The notes beneath the pieces were generated by a model, which was not told the DNA's origin, searched no databases, and saw only the letters and a list, made by a program, of their open reading frames with translations. From Actinomycetota bacterium (lineage in GTDB: Bacteria; Actinomycetota; Actinomycetes; S36-B12): a stretch of 64,000 nucleotides of DNA. The translations under genes and the position numbers were made by a program. Shown piece after piece: positions 25,141 through 35,622 of this stretch. Within the stretch, counting starts at the first letter, position 1, and every line of letters begins with the position of its first letter. The stretch is from the NCBI GenBank assembly GCA_030645615.1, contig JAUSNB010000015.1, forward strand, positions 250,035-314,034. Reading direction: 5' to 3'.

Positions 25141-26115
25141 GTGCGCGCCCTCGTCACTGGAGCCGCCGGGCAGGATGGCACCATCCTGTCGACGCTCCTC
25201 GCCCGTGAGGGTGCGGACGTCGTGGCTGTGGTCAAGCCCGGCTCCGACACGGACCTGCTCCTGCGCTACGCCCCAGGCATCGAGATCGCGGAGTGCGACC
25301 TCGCGGATGCCGCCGGCCTTCGATCCCTGGTTCGCGACGCTGCTCCCGACGAGGTCTATAACCTCGGCGGGTTCACCGCGCCTGGCGAGTCGTGGGAGCA
25401 CCAGGAGGAAGTGCGGAGCATCAACGTCGACGCGGTGGCGGTGCTGGTCGACGCCGCGCGGCAACTCGGCGGGGCCCGCCTCTTCCAGGCCTCGTCCGCC
25501 TCGATCTTCGAGGGCACCGACATGATCCCGCAGACCGAGCGCAGCAGGCGCGCCCCGGTGACCCCGTACGCGCAGTCGAAGGCCGACGCGATGGACATCA
25601 TCGACCGGGCGCGCGCTGATCATGGTTTGTTCGCGGTATCCGGCATCCTCTACAACCACGAGTCCCCGTTGCGCGGCGAAGGATTCGTGACCCGTCGCAT
25701 CAGCATGGGCGTGGCACGGATCGCCGCGGGGCTTGCCGACGAGCTGGAGCTCGGCGACGTCGAGGTGGCTCGCGACTGGGGCTGGGCCCCGGACTACGTG
25801 CGCGGGATGCAATTGATGCTGCGGGCCGACGTCCCGCATGACTACGTGCTGGCCACGGGAGTGTCGCACCGGCTGTCCTTCTTCCTGTCGCGTGCGTTCC
25901 GGGCGGCCGGCATCGAGGACTGGTCCAGCCACGTGCGCAGCATGAGCGACCGCAAGCGCGCGAACGACACCAACATGCTGGTCGGGGACAGCGTGGCTGC
26001 CTACCGCGAGCTCGGCTGGCGGCACACCGTGGACTTCGATGACGTCGCGGCCCGCATGGTGGCGCATGACATCGCCCTGCTGGCCGCCCCGGGCCTCATG
26101 TGGTCGATCGCGTGA
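25141..26115 (+). CDS. GDP-mannose dehydratase-family paralogue, possible 4-keto reductase/epimerase
   Basis: The 324-residue short-chain dehydrogenase keeps Gmd-like features: GAAGQDGTIL (about residue 7), NHESPLRGEGFVTRRI and DWGWAPDYVRGM. The active site differs: where Gmd has ATSEMFG this protein reads SSASIFEG, so the catalytic Glu is gone and Thr is Ser. The Tyr-x3-Lys pair (YAQSK) stays. The Ser-x-Ser pattern resembles the Ser-x-Cys of GDP-fucose synthases, which suggests a reductase or epimerase using the product of the neighbouring gmd; a non-catalytic subunit is another option. It starts with GTG 8 bp after gmd, and the next gene overlaps its stop as GTGA. Confidence 0.78.
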   Translation: MRALVTGAAGQDGTILSTLLAREGADVVAVVKPGSDTDLLLRYAPGIEIAECDLADAAGLRSLVRDAAPDEVYNLGGFTAPGESWEHQEEVRSINVDAVAVLVDAARQLGGARLFQASSASIFEGTDMIPQTERSRRAPVTPYAQSKADAMDIIDRARADHGLFAVSGILYNHESPLRGEGFVTRRISMGVARIAAGLADELELGDVEVARDWGWAPDYVRGMQLMLRADVPHDYVLATGVSHRLSFFLSRAFRAAGIEDWSSHVRSMSDRKRANDTNMLVGDSVAAYRELGWRHTVDFDDVAARMVAHDIALLAAPGLMWSIA

Positions 26116-29100
26116 CCGCGCCGCGCGTCTCGTATGCGCAGAACGGCGAGGACATTCGCGTGTGGCGGGCCTTCGGCGACGACGGTCGCGGGCACACGTA
26201 CGTCGATGTCGGGGCCAACGAGCACCGGCACCTGTCGATCACCGCAAGCCTGCACGACCTGGGCTGGCGCGGGCTGCTCGTCGAGGCAGACCCCGAGCTT
26301 GCCGCGGAGCTTCGGGTACGGCGGCCCGGAGATGTCGTGGTGGAGGCCGCCGCGGCAGAGGGTGCCGGGGAGCTCGTCTTCTACCGGGTGCCCGGCACCG
26401 GTCTGGGGACGCTGGATGCAGACGAGGCTCAGGCCGCACGCACTCGCGGCTTCGAGGTGCACGAAGCCGTCGTCCGCACCGCCCCCCTTGACGCGATCCT
26501 CGACGAGCACGAGGTCGGGGATGTCCATTTCATGTCAATCGACGTCGAGGGCGCCGAGGCCAGCGTGCTGGCCGGCCTGCGCCGGCACCGGCCTTGGGTC
26601 CTGTGCGTCGAGGCCGTCCTGCCGGGCACGACCGAGCCCAGCCACGAGCCCTGGGAACCGGGGCTGCTGGCCCGGGGCTATGTCATGGCCGCGTTCGACG
26701 GTGTCAATCGCTGGTACGTGGCCGAGGAGCACGCCGATCTGGTCCGAGCCGTGGCCACGCCGTTCAACGCCGTCGATGCCGGTCAGCACGGCTGGGTGGT
26801 CGCCGACCTGGCCGCGCTCCGCTCGGGCGCGCAGCGAGGCGTCCAGCGTCGGGCCTGGCAGCGCGAACTGATCCTCAACGACCTGCGTTCGTCGGTCCCT
26901 CGGGAGGAGTACGAGAGGCAGATCGAGGAACTGCGGACCGCCCTTGTCGGCATCCAGGGGTCGCGGGCCTACCGGATCTCGAAGCGACTTGCCCGGACGG
27001 CGAAGGGCGGAATCTTCCGGGCGCGGACGCTGGTCACCCGCCTGCCCGGCCCCGTCTCGTCAGCCCTCGTGCGGCGTCGTCACCTCCGCCACGTCCGGGT
27101 CAACATGGGTCACCTGACCGACCCGGCGTTCCTCGGCGATCCGTCCGACGGCACCGTGGACTGGCTCGACCCAGCCGGCCTGCCGGCACCACCTGCCGGC
27201 GGCCTGGGCCTGGGCCCGATGACCACCGTCGATGCCGATGCTGCGCGCGACTGGCTCGGCGCCGGGCCCTACGACGACGACGCGCTCCTCGAGCGCCGGA
27301 CGGACAATCATGGCGACGAGCTGGGCCGCACGATGGCGGCCCTGCGCACGCGACTTGCGCTAGCCGATCGGCCGTCCAGCCCGCACTGGGCTGGTGGCCG
27401 CCTAGTCCTTGTCGACGCCCGAGCGCTGCAGGATCCTGCCTTCGGCCACCGCGGGATCGGGCGGTTCGCCCGAGCCGCCGTCGCGGCGACTCGCGAGGCG
27501 ATGGGCGACGGGCGGGTCGTGCTGCTCGTCGATGCCGGGCTCGAGTCGCTGGATCCGGAGGTCGCGGGATCCTGCCGGACCGTGACCGAGGTGCCAGAGC
27601 ACGCCGTGTCGCAATTCAGCGTCCTCGTCGAGCCATCCCCCATGACGGGCAGCCCGGAGCCCCTCGTGGCGATGCTGCACAGCGCCGCCCACAAGATCGC
27701 CGTCGTCTTCGACTTCATTCCCATGGCGCACCCGACCCTGTACCTACGCCACCCGGCCGCTCGGGCGGAGTACGCGGCCAGCCTTGATGCCCTGCGCATG
27801 TATGACGAGTTCGCCTGCATCTCCCACGTCACCCGCACCGACCTGGCCCAGTGGCTGGGCCGCCCCCTCGACGGGCAGGACGCTGTCGTCGCGAGCGTGG
27901 CGTGGCCCCGCGGCCTCGGGGCGGTTGCGCCCGCGCCGGATGGCCGGCGGCCGGGATCCGGCCCCATCGTCGTGATGACGGGCGACGAGCCCCGCAAGAA
28001 CACGTTCGGCGCCCTCGCCGCCATCGGCGCGGCAACCGCGGCGGACGATCAGCGCGACGTAGTCGTCGTCGGCATGGCCGGGCAGGACGTCCGCGTGCAT
28101 CACTGGTCCATCGCAGCGGCGATGCGTCCTGGAGAAGCCCGCGCTGCGGGCCGGATCTCCGACGCAGAGATGACCGACCTGCTCGGCGGGGCGCAGGCGG
28201 TCGTCGTGGCGTCCTTCGACGAGGGACTGTCCCTCCCGGTGATCGAGGCAGTCATGGCGGGAGGAGTGGTCGTCGCCTCCGACATCCCTGCGCATCGCGA
28301 GCTCATCGGCTCCGGCGCCTTCCTCGGCGATCCCGGCGACGTGTCCGCCCTGGCCCGTGCGCTCCGCCGGACGGCGGGCCGATCCTCAGTGGCCGCACGC
28401 CAGGCCCGAGCACTCGGCCGACACGCGCACGCGGACCTCGAGGACGTGGTCTCCCGGTCGCTGACCGCGCATGCCAAGTCCGCCGACGTCGTGCCGCCGG
28501 CCGCTGCCGTTCACGTGGGCGGCCGGGCGATGAAGGTCGGCATCGCGACGCCGTGGTGGCCGCAGCGCACAGGCGTGGCCGACTTCTCGACCGCGACGAC
28601 CCTCGAGCTGGCCCGGATCGCTGACGTCACTGTCTACGCAACGTCGTCGGCGCGGGTCGAGGAGTCCACGCCCGCGGGCATCCGGCTGCGCAGCGCGCCA
28701 GTGCAGGATGCCTTCTCGGGGCGCGATGACGTGCTCGTCTCGGTCATCGGCAACAGCCATTTCCACGTGCCGTTCATCGACCTGGCGGCGCGCACGGGAT
28801 GCGTCGTCGTCGCTCACGACACCCGGCTCGTGGAGCTGTACCTCGCGTTGCGGGGCCGAGGGGGCCTGGAGCAGGTCATGCTGCGAGGCAGCGGCCGGAA
28901 GGTGCTGGTCCCGCCACTGGACGACCAGATCGAGGACATGCGCCTGCTGCAGAACGCCGGCTTCTGGGAGGTGGCGCGCCGGGCCCGGATGCTCGTGCTG
29001 CATGCCCCCGCGGCTGCCGCCCGCATCGAGGCCGAGACCGGAGTGCGACCACGACTCCTGCCGTTCGCCACCCAGCGCACACCCCGCCAGGAGGTCGTGA

Positions 29101-29720
29101 CGGATGGCGACCGAGTGGCCGCCCGCACCCGGCTGGGGATGTCGCCCGATGCCATCCACCTCGCCACGTTCGGCTTCGTCGACATCCGCACCAAGCTGAC
29201 CGACGTGGTCGTCGAGGCAGCCGCCTGGCTGACCCAATGGGGTCGGCGGGTGGAGCTCCACCTCGTCGGCTCGGCCCCCGAGCATGCCCAGGAGGCCCTT
29301 GAGCAGCGAGCCGGAGAGGCCGGCATCGCGGGCCTGCACGTGACCGGCTTCATCGACGATGAGCGGTTCCGCGACTACCTGCTGGCCGTCGACGCCGGTG
29401 TGCAGTTGCGGGTGTCTCCGCTCCTGGGCGTGAGCGGCCCGCTCAGCGACCTGGCCGCCTTCGGCACGCCGACGGTGGCCAGCGCCGGGCTGGCGACCGA
29501 CGTCGACACCCCCGGCTTCATCCACCGCCTTCCCGACGAGGTCAGCCCGGTCGGCGTGGCCGAGGCCATCGAGTCCCTCCTCGCCAGCCCGATGCCGCAG
29601 GGCGTCCGCGAACAGGCCAGGCGCGAGTACCTGCAGCGCAAGTCGCCGCGACGGTATGCCGAGCTGCTCCTCGAGCTGCTGGGCGAGGCCGCCGGCGAAC
29701 GGCCGGGGGGTGGGCGCTGA
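26112..29720 (+). CDS. Three-domain fusion: FkbM methyltransferase plus two GT4 glycosyltransferases
   Basis: This 1202-residue protein joins three enzymes. Residues about 1-230 are an FkbM-type methyltransferase: SYAQNGEDIRVWRAF, TYVDVGANEHRHLS and MSIDVEGAEASVLAGL near 139. Residues about 270-300 form a linker with GSRAYRISKRLARTA. The first GT4 unit (about 434-800) has DARALQDPAFGHRGIGRFAR, MTGDEPRKNTF and ASFDEGLSLPVIEAVMAGG near 700. The second (about 807-1195) starts with MKVGIATPWWPQRTGVADFS, an internal ATG that looks like a relic of a free gene. GTG 26112, overlapping the previous stop, was preferred to GTG 26100. It could transfer two sugars and methylate one of them, perhaps as chain terminator. 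Confidence 0.85.
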   Translation: MTAPRVSYAQNGEDIRVWRAFGDDGRGHTYVDVGANEHRHLSITASLHDLGWRGLLVEADPELAAELRVRRPGDVVVEAAAAEGAGELVFYRVPGTGLGTLDADEAQAARTRGFEVHEAVVRTAPLDAILDEHEVGDVHFMSIDVEGAEASVLAGLRRHRPWVLCVEAVLPGTTEPSHEPWEPGLLARGYVMAAFDGVNRWYVAEEHADLVRAVATPFNAVDAGQHGWVVADLAALRSGAQRGVQRRAWQRELILNDLRSSVPREEYERQIEELRTALVGIQGSRAYRISKRLARTAKGGIFRARTLVTRLPGPVSSALVRRRHLRHVRVNMGHLTDPAFLGDPSDGTVDWLDPAGLPAPPAGGLGLGPMTTVDADAARDWLGAGPYDDDALLERRTDNHGDELGRTMAALRTRLALADRPSSPHWAGGRLVLVDARALQDPAFGHRGIGRFARAAVAATREAMGDGRVVLLVDAGLESLDPEVAGSCRTVTEVPEHAVSQFSVLVEPSPMTGSPEPLVAMLHSAAHKIAVVFDFIPMAHPTLYLRHPAARAEYAASLDALRMYDEFACISHVTRTDLAQWLGRPLDGQDAVVASVAWPRGLGAVAPAPDGRRPGSGPIVVMTGDEPRKNTFGALAAIGAATAADDQRDVVVVGMAGQDVRVHHWSIAAAMRPGEARAAGRISDAEMTDLLGGAQAVVVASFDEGLSLPVIEAVMAGGVVVASDIPAHRELIGSGAFLGDPGDVSALARALRRTAGRSSVAARQARALGRHAHADLEDVVSRSLTAHAKSADVVPPAAAVHVGGRAMKVGIATPWWPQRTGVADFSTATTLELARIADVTVYATSSARVEESTPAGIRLRSAPVQDAFSGRDDVLVSVIGNSHFHVPFIDLAARTGCVVVAHDTRLVELYLALRGRGGLEQVMLRGSGRKVLVPPLDDQIEDMRLLQNAGFWEVARRARMLVLHAPAAAARIEAETGVRPRLLPFATQRTPRQEVVTDGDRVAARTRLGMSPDAIHLATFGFVDIRTKLTDVVVEAAAWLTQWGRRVELHLVGSAPEHAQEALEQRAGEAGIAGLHVTGFIDDERFRDYLLAVDAGVQLRVSPLLGVSGPLSDLAAFGTPTVASAGLATDVDTPGFIHRLPDEVSPVGVAEAIESLLASPMPQGVREQARREYLQRKSPRRYAELLLELLGEAAGERPGGGR

Positions 29721-30856
29721 TGCACGTGGGCATCGACATCGAGCAGTTCGCGACCGATCCATACGGATCGGGCATCCAGCGAGTGCTCCAGTACCTCGCC
29801 AGGGAGTGGCCGGGCGAACGCGTGCAAGCCGACTTCGTCGTTCCTCGGGGTCGGGGTTTCGCGCTGCTGAGCCCGGTGCAGGCCGCCGACGTGCTGTCGG
29901 TGCCCTTTGAGCCGAGGGCAGAGGGTGACGACCTGCGGGCCGCGGTGGCCAGGGCCCTGGACCGGCAGGAGGCCCCTGTCGTCATGGCCGGCGACTTGCT
30001 GGCCCTGTACGACGCGTGGCTGCTGCCGGAGGTCTCCTACCTGCCCAGCGTCCTCGAGCGGTTCGCGCTGTTCTCGCGATGCATGCCCACGGCGGCGATC
30101 GGTTATGACGCCCTGCCCATGACCGAGCCCGCCAACTACCGTTTCCCGCCGGGGTCGGCGGCGTGGGTGAGCGAGTACTTCCGGCTCCTGGCGGTGGCCG
30201 ATTCGGTGGTCTGCATCAGCGAGTATGCGCGGGACAGCATCCTCGGCAGGCTGCGGCGTGACCCGGCCCGGCCGATCTGCGTGGCCCATCCTGGCGGCGA
30301 CCACATCCCCATCCGACCGCCAGGCATCGACGCGCCACCCGTCTTTGTGCGGCTGGGGACCCTCGAGGCACGCAAGCGTCCGATCGAGATCCTGCGCGCG
30401 TTCCGGCTGGCCCGAGCCCGCGGGGTCCATGCCGAACTGGTCTTCGTGGGCGGAGCCTCGGCATCCGACTCCGCTATCAACGACGAGATCGCGACGGCTA
30501 CGCGAGAACCGGGCATACGCTGGGTCCAGCACGCCACCGATACCGAGGTGCATGCCCTCGTGCACGCAGCGGGCGCCATGCTGTCCGTCGGCGTCGAGGG
30601 ATACGGGATCCCCGTGCTCGAGGCCATCCGCCTCGGCACGCCCGTCCTGTTCGACGGCATCCAGCCGGCGGCCGACCTGATGCTTGGCGGTGGCGCGTTC
30701 CGGATCGACGCCAGTACCCCGGAGACCCTTGCCGACGCGCTCGAGGAGGCCGCTCGCCCGGGGATGCTGGGCGGCATGCACGAGGGACTGCGACCCGAAT
30801 CCGTGCCCACATGGGCGACATTCGCGCAGACCGTCGCCGACCACCTCGTGGACTAG
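29720..30856 (+). CDS. GT4 family glycosyltransferase
   Basis: The 378-residue protein starts in a TGATG overlap with the large fusion gene. Its N-terminus, GIDIEQFATDPYGSGIQRVLQYL, resembles the first strand and loop of GT4 enzymes that act on O-antigen chains. The acceptor half ends near CISEYARDSIL. The donor half shows FVRLGTLEARKRPIEILRAF (about residues 209-228) and SVGVEGYGIPVLEAIRLGTP (about 292-311) with the E-x7-E pair. It lacks a membrane helix and is probably cytoplasmic. It is likely to extend the same glycan as the fusion protein. The sugar is unknown. Confidence 0.85.
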   Translation: MHVGIDIEQFATDPYGSGIQRVLQYLAREWPGERVQADFVVPRGRGFALLSPVQAADVLSVPFEPRAEGDDLRAAVARALDRQEAPVVMAGDLLALYDAWLLPEVSYLPSVLERFALFSRCMPTAAIGYDALPMTEPANYRFPPGSAAWVSEYFRLLAVADSVVCISEYARDSILGRLRRDPARPICVAHPGGDHIPIRPPGIDAPPVFVRLGTLEARKRPIEILRAFRLARARGVHAELVFVGGASASDSAINDEIATATREPGIRWVQHATDTEVHALVHAAGAMLSVGVEGYGIPVLEAIRLGTPVLFDGIQPAADLMLGGGAFRIDASTPETLADALEEAARPGMLGGMHEGLRPESVPTWATFAQTVADHLVD

Positions 30857-30859
30857 CCT
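30854..30859 (+). promoter_or_regulatory. Possible internal -10 box TAGCCT
   Basis: TAGCCT includes the TAG stop of the preceding gene and ends 7 nt before GTG 30867. It could give a leaderless internal transcript inside the long operon. Confidence 0.3.
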
Positions 30860-30866
30860 TGCGAGC

Positions 30867-31592
30867 GTGAGCGACCGTCGGACCCTCGTGGCCATCCCGG
30901 CCTGGAACGAGCAGGGATCCATCGCCGGAGTCATCGCGAAGGTGCGCGAGCACCGCCCCGAGGCGGACATCCTCGTGGTCAATGACGGCTCCACCGACCG
31001 CACCGCGGTCACGGCGCTCGCCGCTGGGGCGCAGGTCGTCTCGCTGCCGTTCAACGTCGGCGTCGGCGGCGCCATGCGCACCGCCTTCCTCTATGCCAAG
31101 CGCGAGGGATACGGCGCGCTCGTGCAGGTGGACGCCGACGGCCAGCACGACCCCGTCGACCTCGACCGGATCATTGACGGCCTCGACGAGGCCGATGTGG
31201 TGGTCGGGACCCGCTTCCATCCCCACTCGACGTACTTCGTCGGCGGCCCGCGCAAGTGGGCCATGAGGCTGCTCTCGCTCAGCCTGAGCCGCATGAACAA
31301 GGGCACCATCACCGACCCGACGTCGGGCTTCCGATCGGCCGGGCCACGTGCGATCGACCTCTTCGCGGTCGAGTACCCGGCCGACTACCTCGGCGACACG
31401 GTGGGCTCGCTTGCGATCGCGATCCGGCACGGGCTGGTCGTACGGGAGACCCCGGTGACGATGTACTTCCGGCAGACCGGCAGGCCGAGCAAGAACGCGA
31501 TCTGGTCGGCGTTGTACCTCGGCCGGGCGTCGCTGGCCATCGTGGCGACGAGCCTCAAGCGCGACTACGTCCCCCGGGGGGATACCTCGTGA
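30867..31592 (+). CDS. Polyprenyl-phosphate-type family 2 glycosyltransferase (DPM1-like)
   Basis: The 241-residue enzyme matches the dolichyl-phosphate mannose synthase group: TLVAIPAWNEQGSIAGVI, ILVVNDGSTDRT, NVGVGGAMRTAF, LVQVDADGQHDP with D-x-D near residue 90, and ITDPTSGFRSAG. Such enzymes move a sugar from a nucleotide donor to a polyprenyl phosphate for use outside the membrane. It has no membrane helix of its own. The downstream DUF2304 protein, overlapping as GTGA, is its frequent partner and would supply the membrane anchor. The product could feed the GT-C-like membrane proteins of this locus. Lipid and sugar are inferred. Confidence 0.86.
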   Translation: MSDRRTLVAIPAWNEQGSIAGVIAKVREHRPEADILVVNDGSTDRTAVTALAAGAQVVSLPFNVGVGGAMRTAFLYAKREGYGALVQVDADGQHDPVDLDRIIDGLDEADVVVGTRFHPHSTYFVGGPRKWAMRLLSLSLSRMNKGTITDPTSGFRSAGPRAIDLFAVEYPADYLGDTVGSLAIAIRHGLVVRETPVTMYFRQTGRPSKNAIWSALYLGRASLAIVATSLKRDYVPRGDTS

Positions 31593-31945
31593 CCGCACAG
31601 ATCCTCGGTGCCGGCGCGGCGATCCTCACGTTCATCTTCGTCTTCAGCCTCCTGCGGCGCGGCGTGCTCAGGGAGAAGTACGCCGTCCTGTGGCTGTTCT
31701 TCTCCGGGGCGGCGCTCTTCTTCGCCCTCGTGCCAGCCGCCCTCGTGTGGGTCTCGTCGGTCATCGGCGTGGCCGAGCCGGTCAACCTGCTGTTCTTCGT
31801 CACCGTCGTCCTGCTGATCCTCGTGGCCGTGCAATTGAGCTACGAACTGAGCCGGCACGAGGCCAGGATCCGGCGCCTGGCCGAGGAGATCGCCTTGCTC
31901 GACCAGGAGATCAAGAACCTTCGGGAGCGACGCATTGATGAATGA
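31589..31945 (+). CDS. DUF2304 small membrane protein
   Basis: This 118-residue protein has three predicted membrane helices: ILGAGAAILTFIFVFSLL, YAVLWLFFSGAALFFALVP and NLLFFVTVVLLILVAVQL. They are followed by a charged helical tail, LSRHEARIRRLAEEIALLDQ, likely a coiled coil. The size and pattern fit DUF2304, a family commonly found beside DPM1-like glycosyltransferases. It overlaps that gene as GTGA, which suggests equal production and a complex. No enzymatic motif is seen, and its molecular role is unproven; anchoring or helping to flip the lipid-linked sugar are possibilities. Confidence 0.82.
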   Translation: MTAQILGAGAAILTFIFVFSLLRRGVLREKYAVLWLFFSGAALFFALVPAALVWVSSVIGVAEPVNLLFFVTVVLLILVAVQLSYELSRHEARIRRLAEEIALLDQEIKNLRERRIDE

Positions 31946-32854
31946 GCCCGTGCTGGTGATGGCCTTCAACCGGCCGGACCACCTCGCGGTCCTCATCGAT
32001 CGGCTGCGGGAGGTCCGGCCGGCCCGCGTGTTCCTCGCCGTCGACGGTGCCCGGGACGGCCGGGACGACGAGGCTGCCCGGGTGCAGGCGTGCCGCGACC
32101 TGGCGGTTGCCTTCGACTGGGACTGCGAGCTCGAGACCCTGTTCCAGCCGAGCAACCTCGGCTGCGGCCAGGGCGTCAGCACCGCGATCTCGTGGTTCTT
32201 CAGCCGGGTCGAGCGGGGGATCATCCTCGAGGACGACATCATCCCGCACCCGTCGTTCTTCGGCTTCTGCACCGAGCTGCTCGACCGCTACGCGGACGAC
32301 CCACGGGTCTTCGCCATCTCGGGGTGCAACTTCGTGCCGCGCAGCGCCCAGACGCACCCGGAGCACGCGTACCGGTTCTCGCAGGTGCCGCACATCTGGG
32401 GGTGGGCCACCTGGCGCCGATCCTGGGAGCAGCACCGCCTAGACATCGCCGGCTGGCGGCATCAGCTCCCGCCGGGACGGCTGTGGGCGCGGGCGGGGCA
32501 TTCGGTCCCCGGATCGCTCTACTGGGCATCGACCTTCGAGCTGCTCGCTCGCAAGGAGGTCGACACGTGGGACGGCCAACTGGTGCTTGCCACGATGGTG
32601 TCGGGCCAGCTGACGGCGACCAGCAACGTCAACCTCATCGAGAACATCGGCTTCGGGGAACTGGCCACGCACACGGTGGAGGACCGTGACGAACTGCAGC
32701 CCATCGAGGCGATCACGCTCCCGACGAGTGTTGTCCCGGTGGCGCTGGACTCGCGGGCCGACGCGTGGACCCGGCGGCATCACTTCCGCGCTACGTGGCG
32801 AGGCATGGCGGGGCAGGCGGACCGCTACCTTAGGCAGCGCAGAGGGAGGAACGC

Positions 32855-32858
<4 letters not shown>
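31938..32858 (+). CDS. GT2-like glycosyltransferase of the HlpA-like group
   Basis: The 306-residue protein begins [20 protein letters not shown] and keeps [22 protein letters not shown] with an E-D-D metal-binding cluster near residue 97. Then follow CNFVPRSAQ and the aromatic stretch [17 protein letters not shown], which is highly characteristic of a group often labelled hemolytic protein HlpA-like. These are GT-A-fold proteins found in polysaccharide clusters. ATG 31938 was preferred to the adjacent TTG 31935; it overlaps the DUF2304 gene by 8 bp. The downstream gene overlaps as GTGA. The sugar transferred is unknown. Confidence 0.78.
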
Positions 32859-33801
<943 letters not shown>

Positions 33802-33802
<1 letters not shown>

Positions 33803-35580
33803 TGCCTGGTCAGATCGTCGTCGGCACGCTGCTCGTGCTGGCCACCTGGGCAGCATGCGCCGCCGCGATCGTGGCCGTGGGGCTGGTGCCGGCCCTCGCG
33901 ATGACGTCGGGACGCTGGACATCGTCGACCCTGCGGGTGGCTGTGTGGTCCGGCCTCGTCGCACTCACGATCGTCACGGTGGGCCTCAGCATCGTCGTGC
34001 CGCTGCGTAGCGGGGCGGCTGCCTTCGTCGTCCTCGTCTTCATTGCGCTGATCGGGGCACTCGGGATCGGGTGGGGCATCCGGGCGCGCCGGCGATCCCC
34101 CGCCCGATCGCAGGCCGTCAAGGGCTGGCGGTTGGCGGTCCTGGCCGCGTTGGCAGTGGCCCAGGTCTTCCTGGCCGCGGCCGCCCTGGGTCGGGTGACC
34201 AACTACGACTCCGGGCTGTACCACCTGGGGGCCATCCATTACGCGGGCGACTACTCGGCCATCCCCGGCCTGGCCAACCTGTACTTCCCGCTCGGCTACG
34301 CCAACGCGGAGTTCCCGCTGGCCGCACTGCTGGGTAACGGCCCCTGGGACGGAATTGGCTACCGCCTGCTCAACGGCCTTCTCTTCGCGCTGGTGGCCCT
34401 GGACCTCGTCGCTCGACTGAGGCGGCCCCGGCTCACCGTCGGCGCCTACATCCTCATGGTCGGGGTGACTGCGGCGTGGCTTCCCATGGTGGCCCTCGCG
34501 GACTACTGGGTCACCAGCCCGTCGTCGGACTCGGCGGTCCTCGTGCTGTCGGTCGCCGCGGCGGCCTACGTCGCCGACGCAGTGGCGGGCGGGCATCGCT
34601 GGGCGGTCCAGGCGGCAGTGTCGGTGCTGCTCACCTCGCTCATGGTCATGCTGCGGCCGACGATGGCGATCTACGCGATCGTCACGGTCGTCGTCGTGAC
34701 GGCGCTCGCCGTGCGCCGGCGCGGAACCGCCCGCCAGGAGGGGCTCACGGTCGCCGTGATGGTCTCGGCAGGCATGGCCGCCCTCGCTGCACTGGCCATC
34801 TCGGCCCGCGACTACGTGCTGAGCGGCTGGCTGCAGTTCCCGCTTTCGGTGGTGTCGTTCGACGTGCCATGGCGGGCCCTCGATCCGGTGGACGCCCGCG
34901 GGGCGACCCTCGGCGCGGCCCGGGACCCGGCGGAGTTGTGGTCCGCCGCGCAGGGCTGGGACTGGGTCCCTGGATGGATCGGCCGGCTGCCCAGCAACTG
35001 GGAGACGTATGCGTTCGCCATGCTCGCCTCCGCGGCTGCCGTGCTCGTCGTGCTGGCACACCGACGGGCGCCAGGCGGGATCCGGGTTCGGGGGCTCGCG
35101 TTGGCCATGCTGCCGAGCGTCATCGCGGTGGCCTTCTGGTGGCTGTTCACGCCGCCGTCCTTCCGCTTCACCTGGGGCCCGCTGTTCTGCACGGCAGCCG
35201 TGCCGATCGGCTGGTCCCTGTGGCAACTGGCCCGCTCGGACCGCAAGCCCGGCACTTCGCCATGGCCACGGCTGGCCGGCTGGACCCTGGCTTACGCCAT
35301 CATCGCCGTGACGGCGTTCACCGCGGTCGCTCGGTTCGACGCGGGGGCGCTCACGCAGGAGCGCGTCTGGCGGCTGGGCGTGTCGATCCCGTACGCGGTC
35401 GCGCCGGTGCCGGGAACGACCGACATCCCCGTCAGCACCGCCACCACGCCAACCGGGCTGGTCCTGCTGCAGCCGATCCCCAGCGATCAGTGCTGGGACG
35501 TGTTCCCGCTCTGCACGCCGCAGGTCTTCAGCGACATCAGGCAGCTTGGCCCGTCTATCCAGGACGGCTTCGCTCCGTAG
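33802..35580 (+). CDS. Polytopic membrane protein, probable GT-C-type glycosyltransferase
   Basis: The 592-residue protein has about a dozen predicted helices. After the first helices the external loop reads RVTNYDSGLYHLGAIHYAGD (about residues 131-150), then LYFPLGYANAEFPLAALLG, an arrangement seen in GT-C-like membrane proteins of polysaccharide loci. The last 90 residues are soluble. ATG 33802 overlaps the UDP-xylose synthase stop as TGATG; GTG 33799 is also possible. It ends the operon that begins at gmd. A polyprenyl-phosphate sugar made by the DPM1-like enzyme upstream could be its donor; this is inferred. No firm family name can be given. Confidence 0.68.
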
Positions 35581-35605
35581 GTGGACGGCCAGGCCCCTCG
35601 CCGCG

Positions 35606-35622
35606 ATGTACGATTCGTACAT
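35606..35622. promoter_or_regulatory. 17-bp palindrome ATGTACGATTCGTACAT, operator of the Phd/RelE module
   Basis: Two perfect 8-bp arms flank a single central base, and the right end includes the first two bases of the antitoxin start codon. The TGTAC/GTACA ends resemble the TGTACA core of YefM-type operators. A TACGAT -10 box lies inside, so antitoxin binding would block the promoter. Confidence 0.65.
35609..35614 (+). promoter_or_regulatory. -10 box TACGAT for the Phd/RelE module
   Basis: TACGAT ends 6 nt before ATG 35621. No ribosome binding site precedes the ATG, so the message is probably leaderless and repressed through the surrounding palindrome. Confidence 0.45.

Noticed and set aside
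28531-29720. Separate gene for the second GT4 unit of the fusion protein
   Set aside because: ATG 28531 is in frame with the upstream coding sequence without an intervening stop and lacks a clear ribosome binding site, so a fusion is the simpler reading; an internal start is not excluded.
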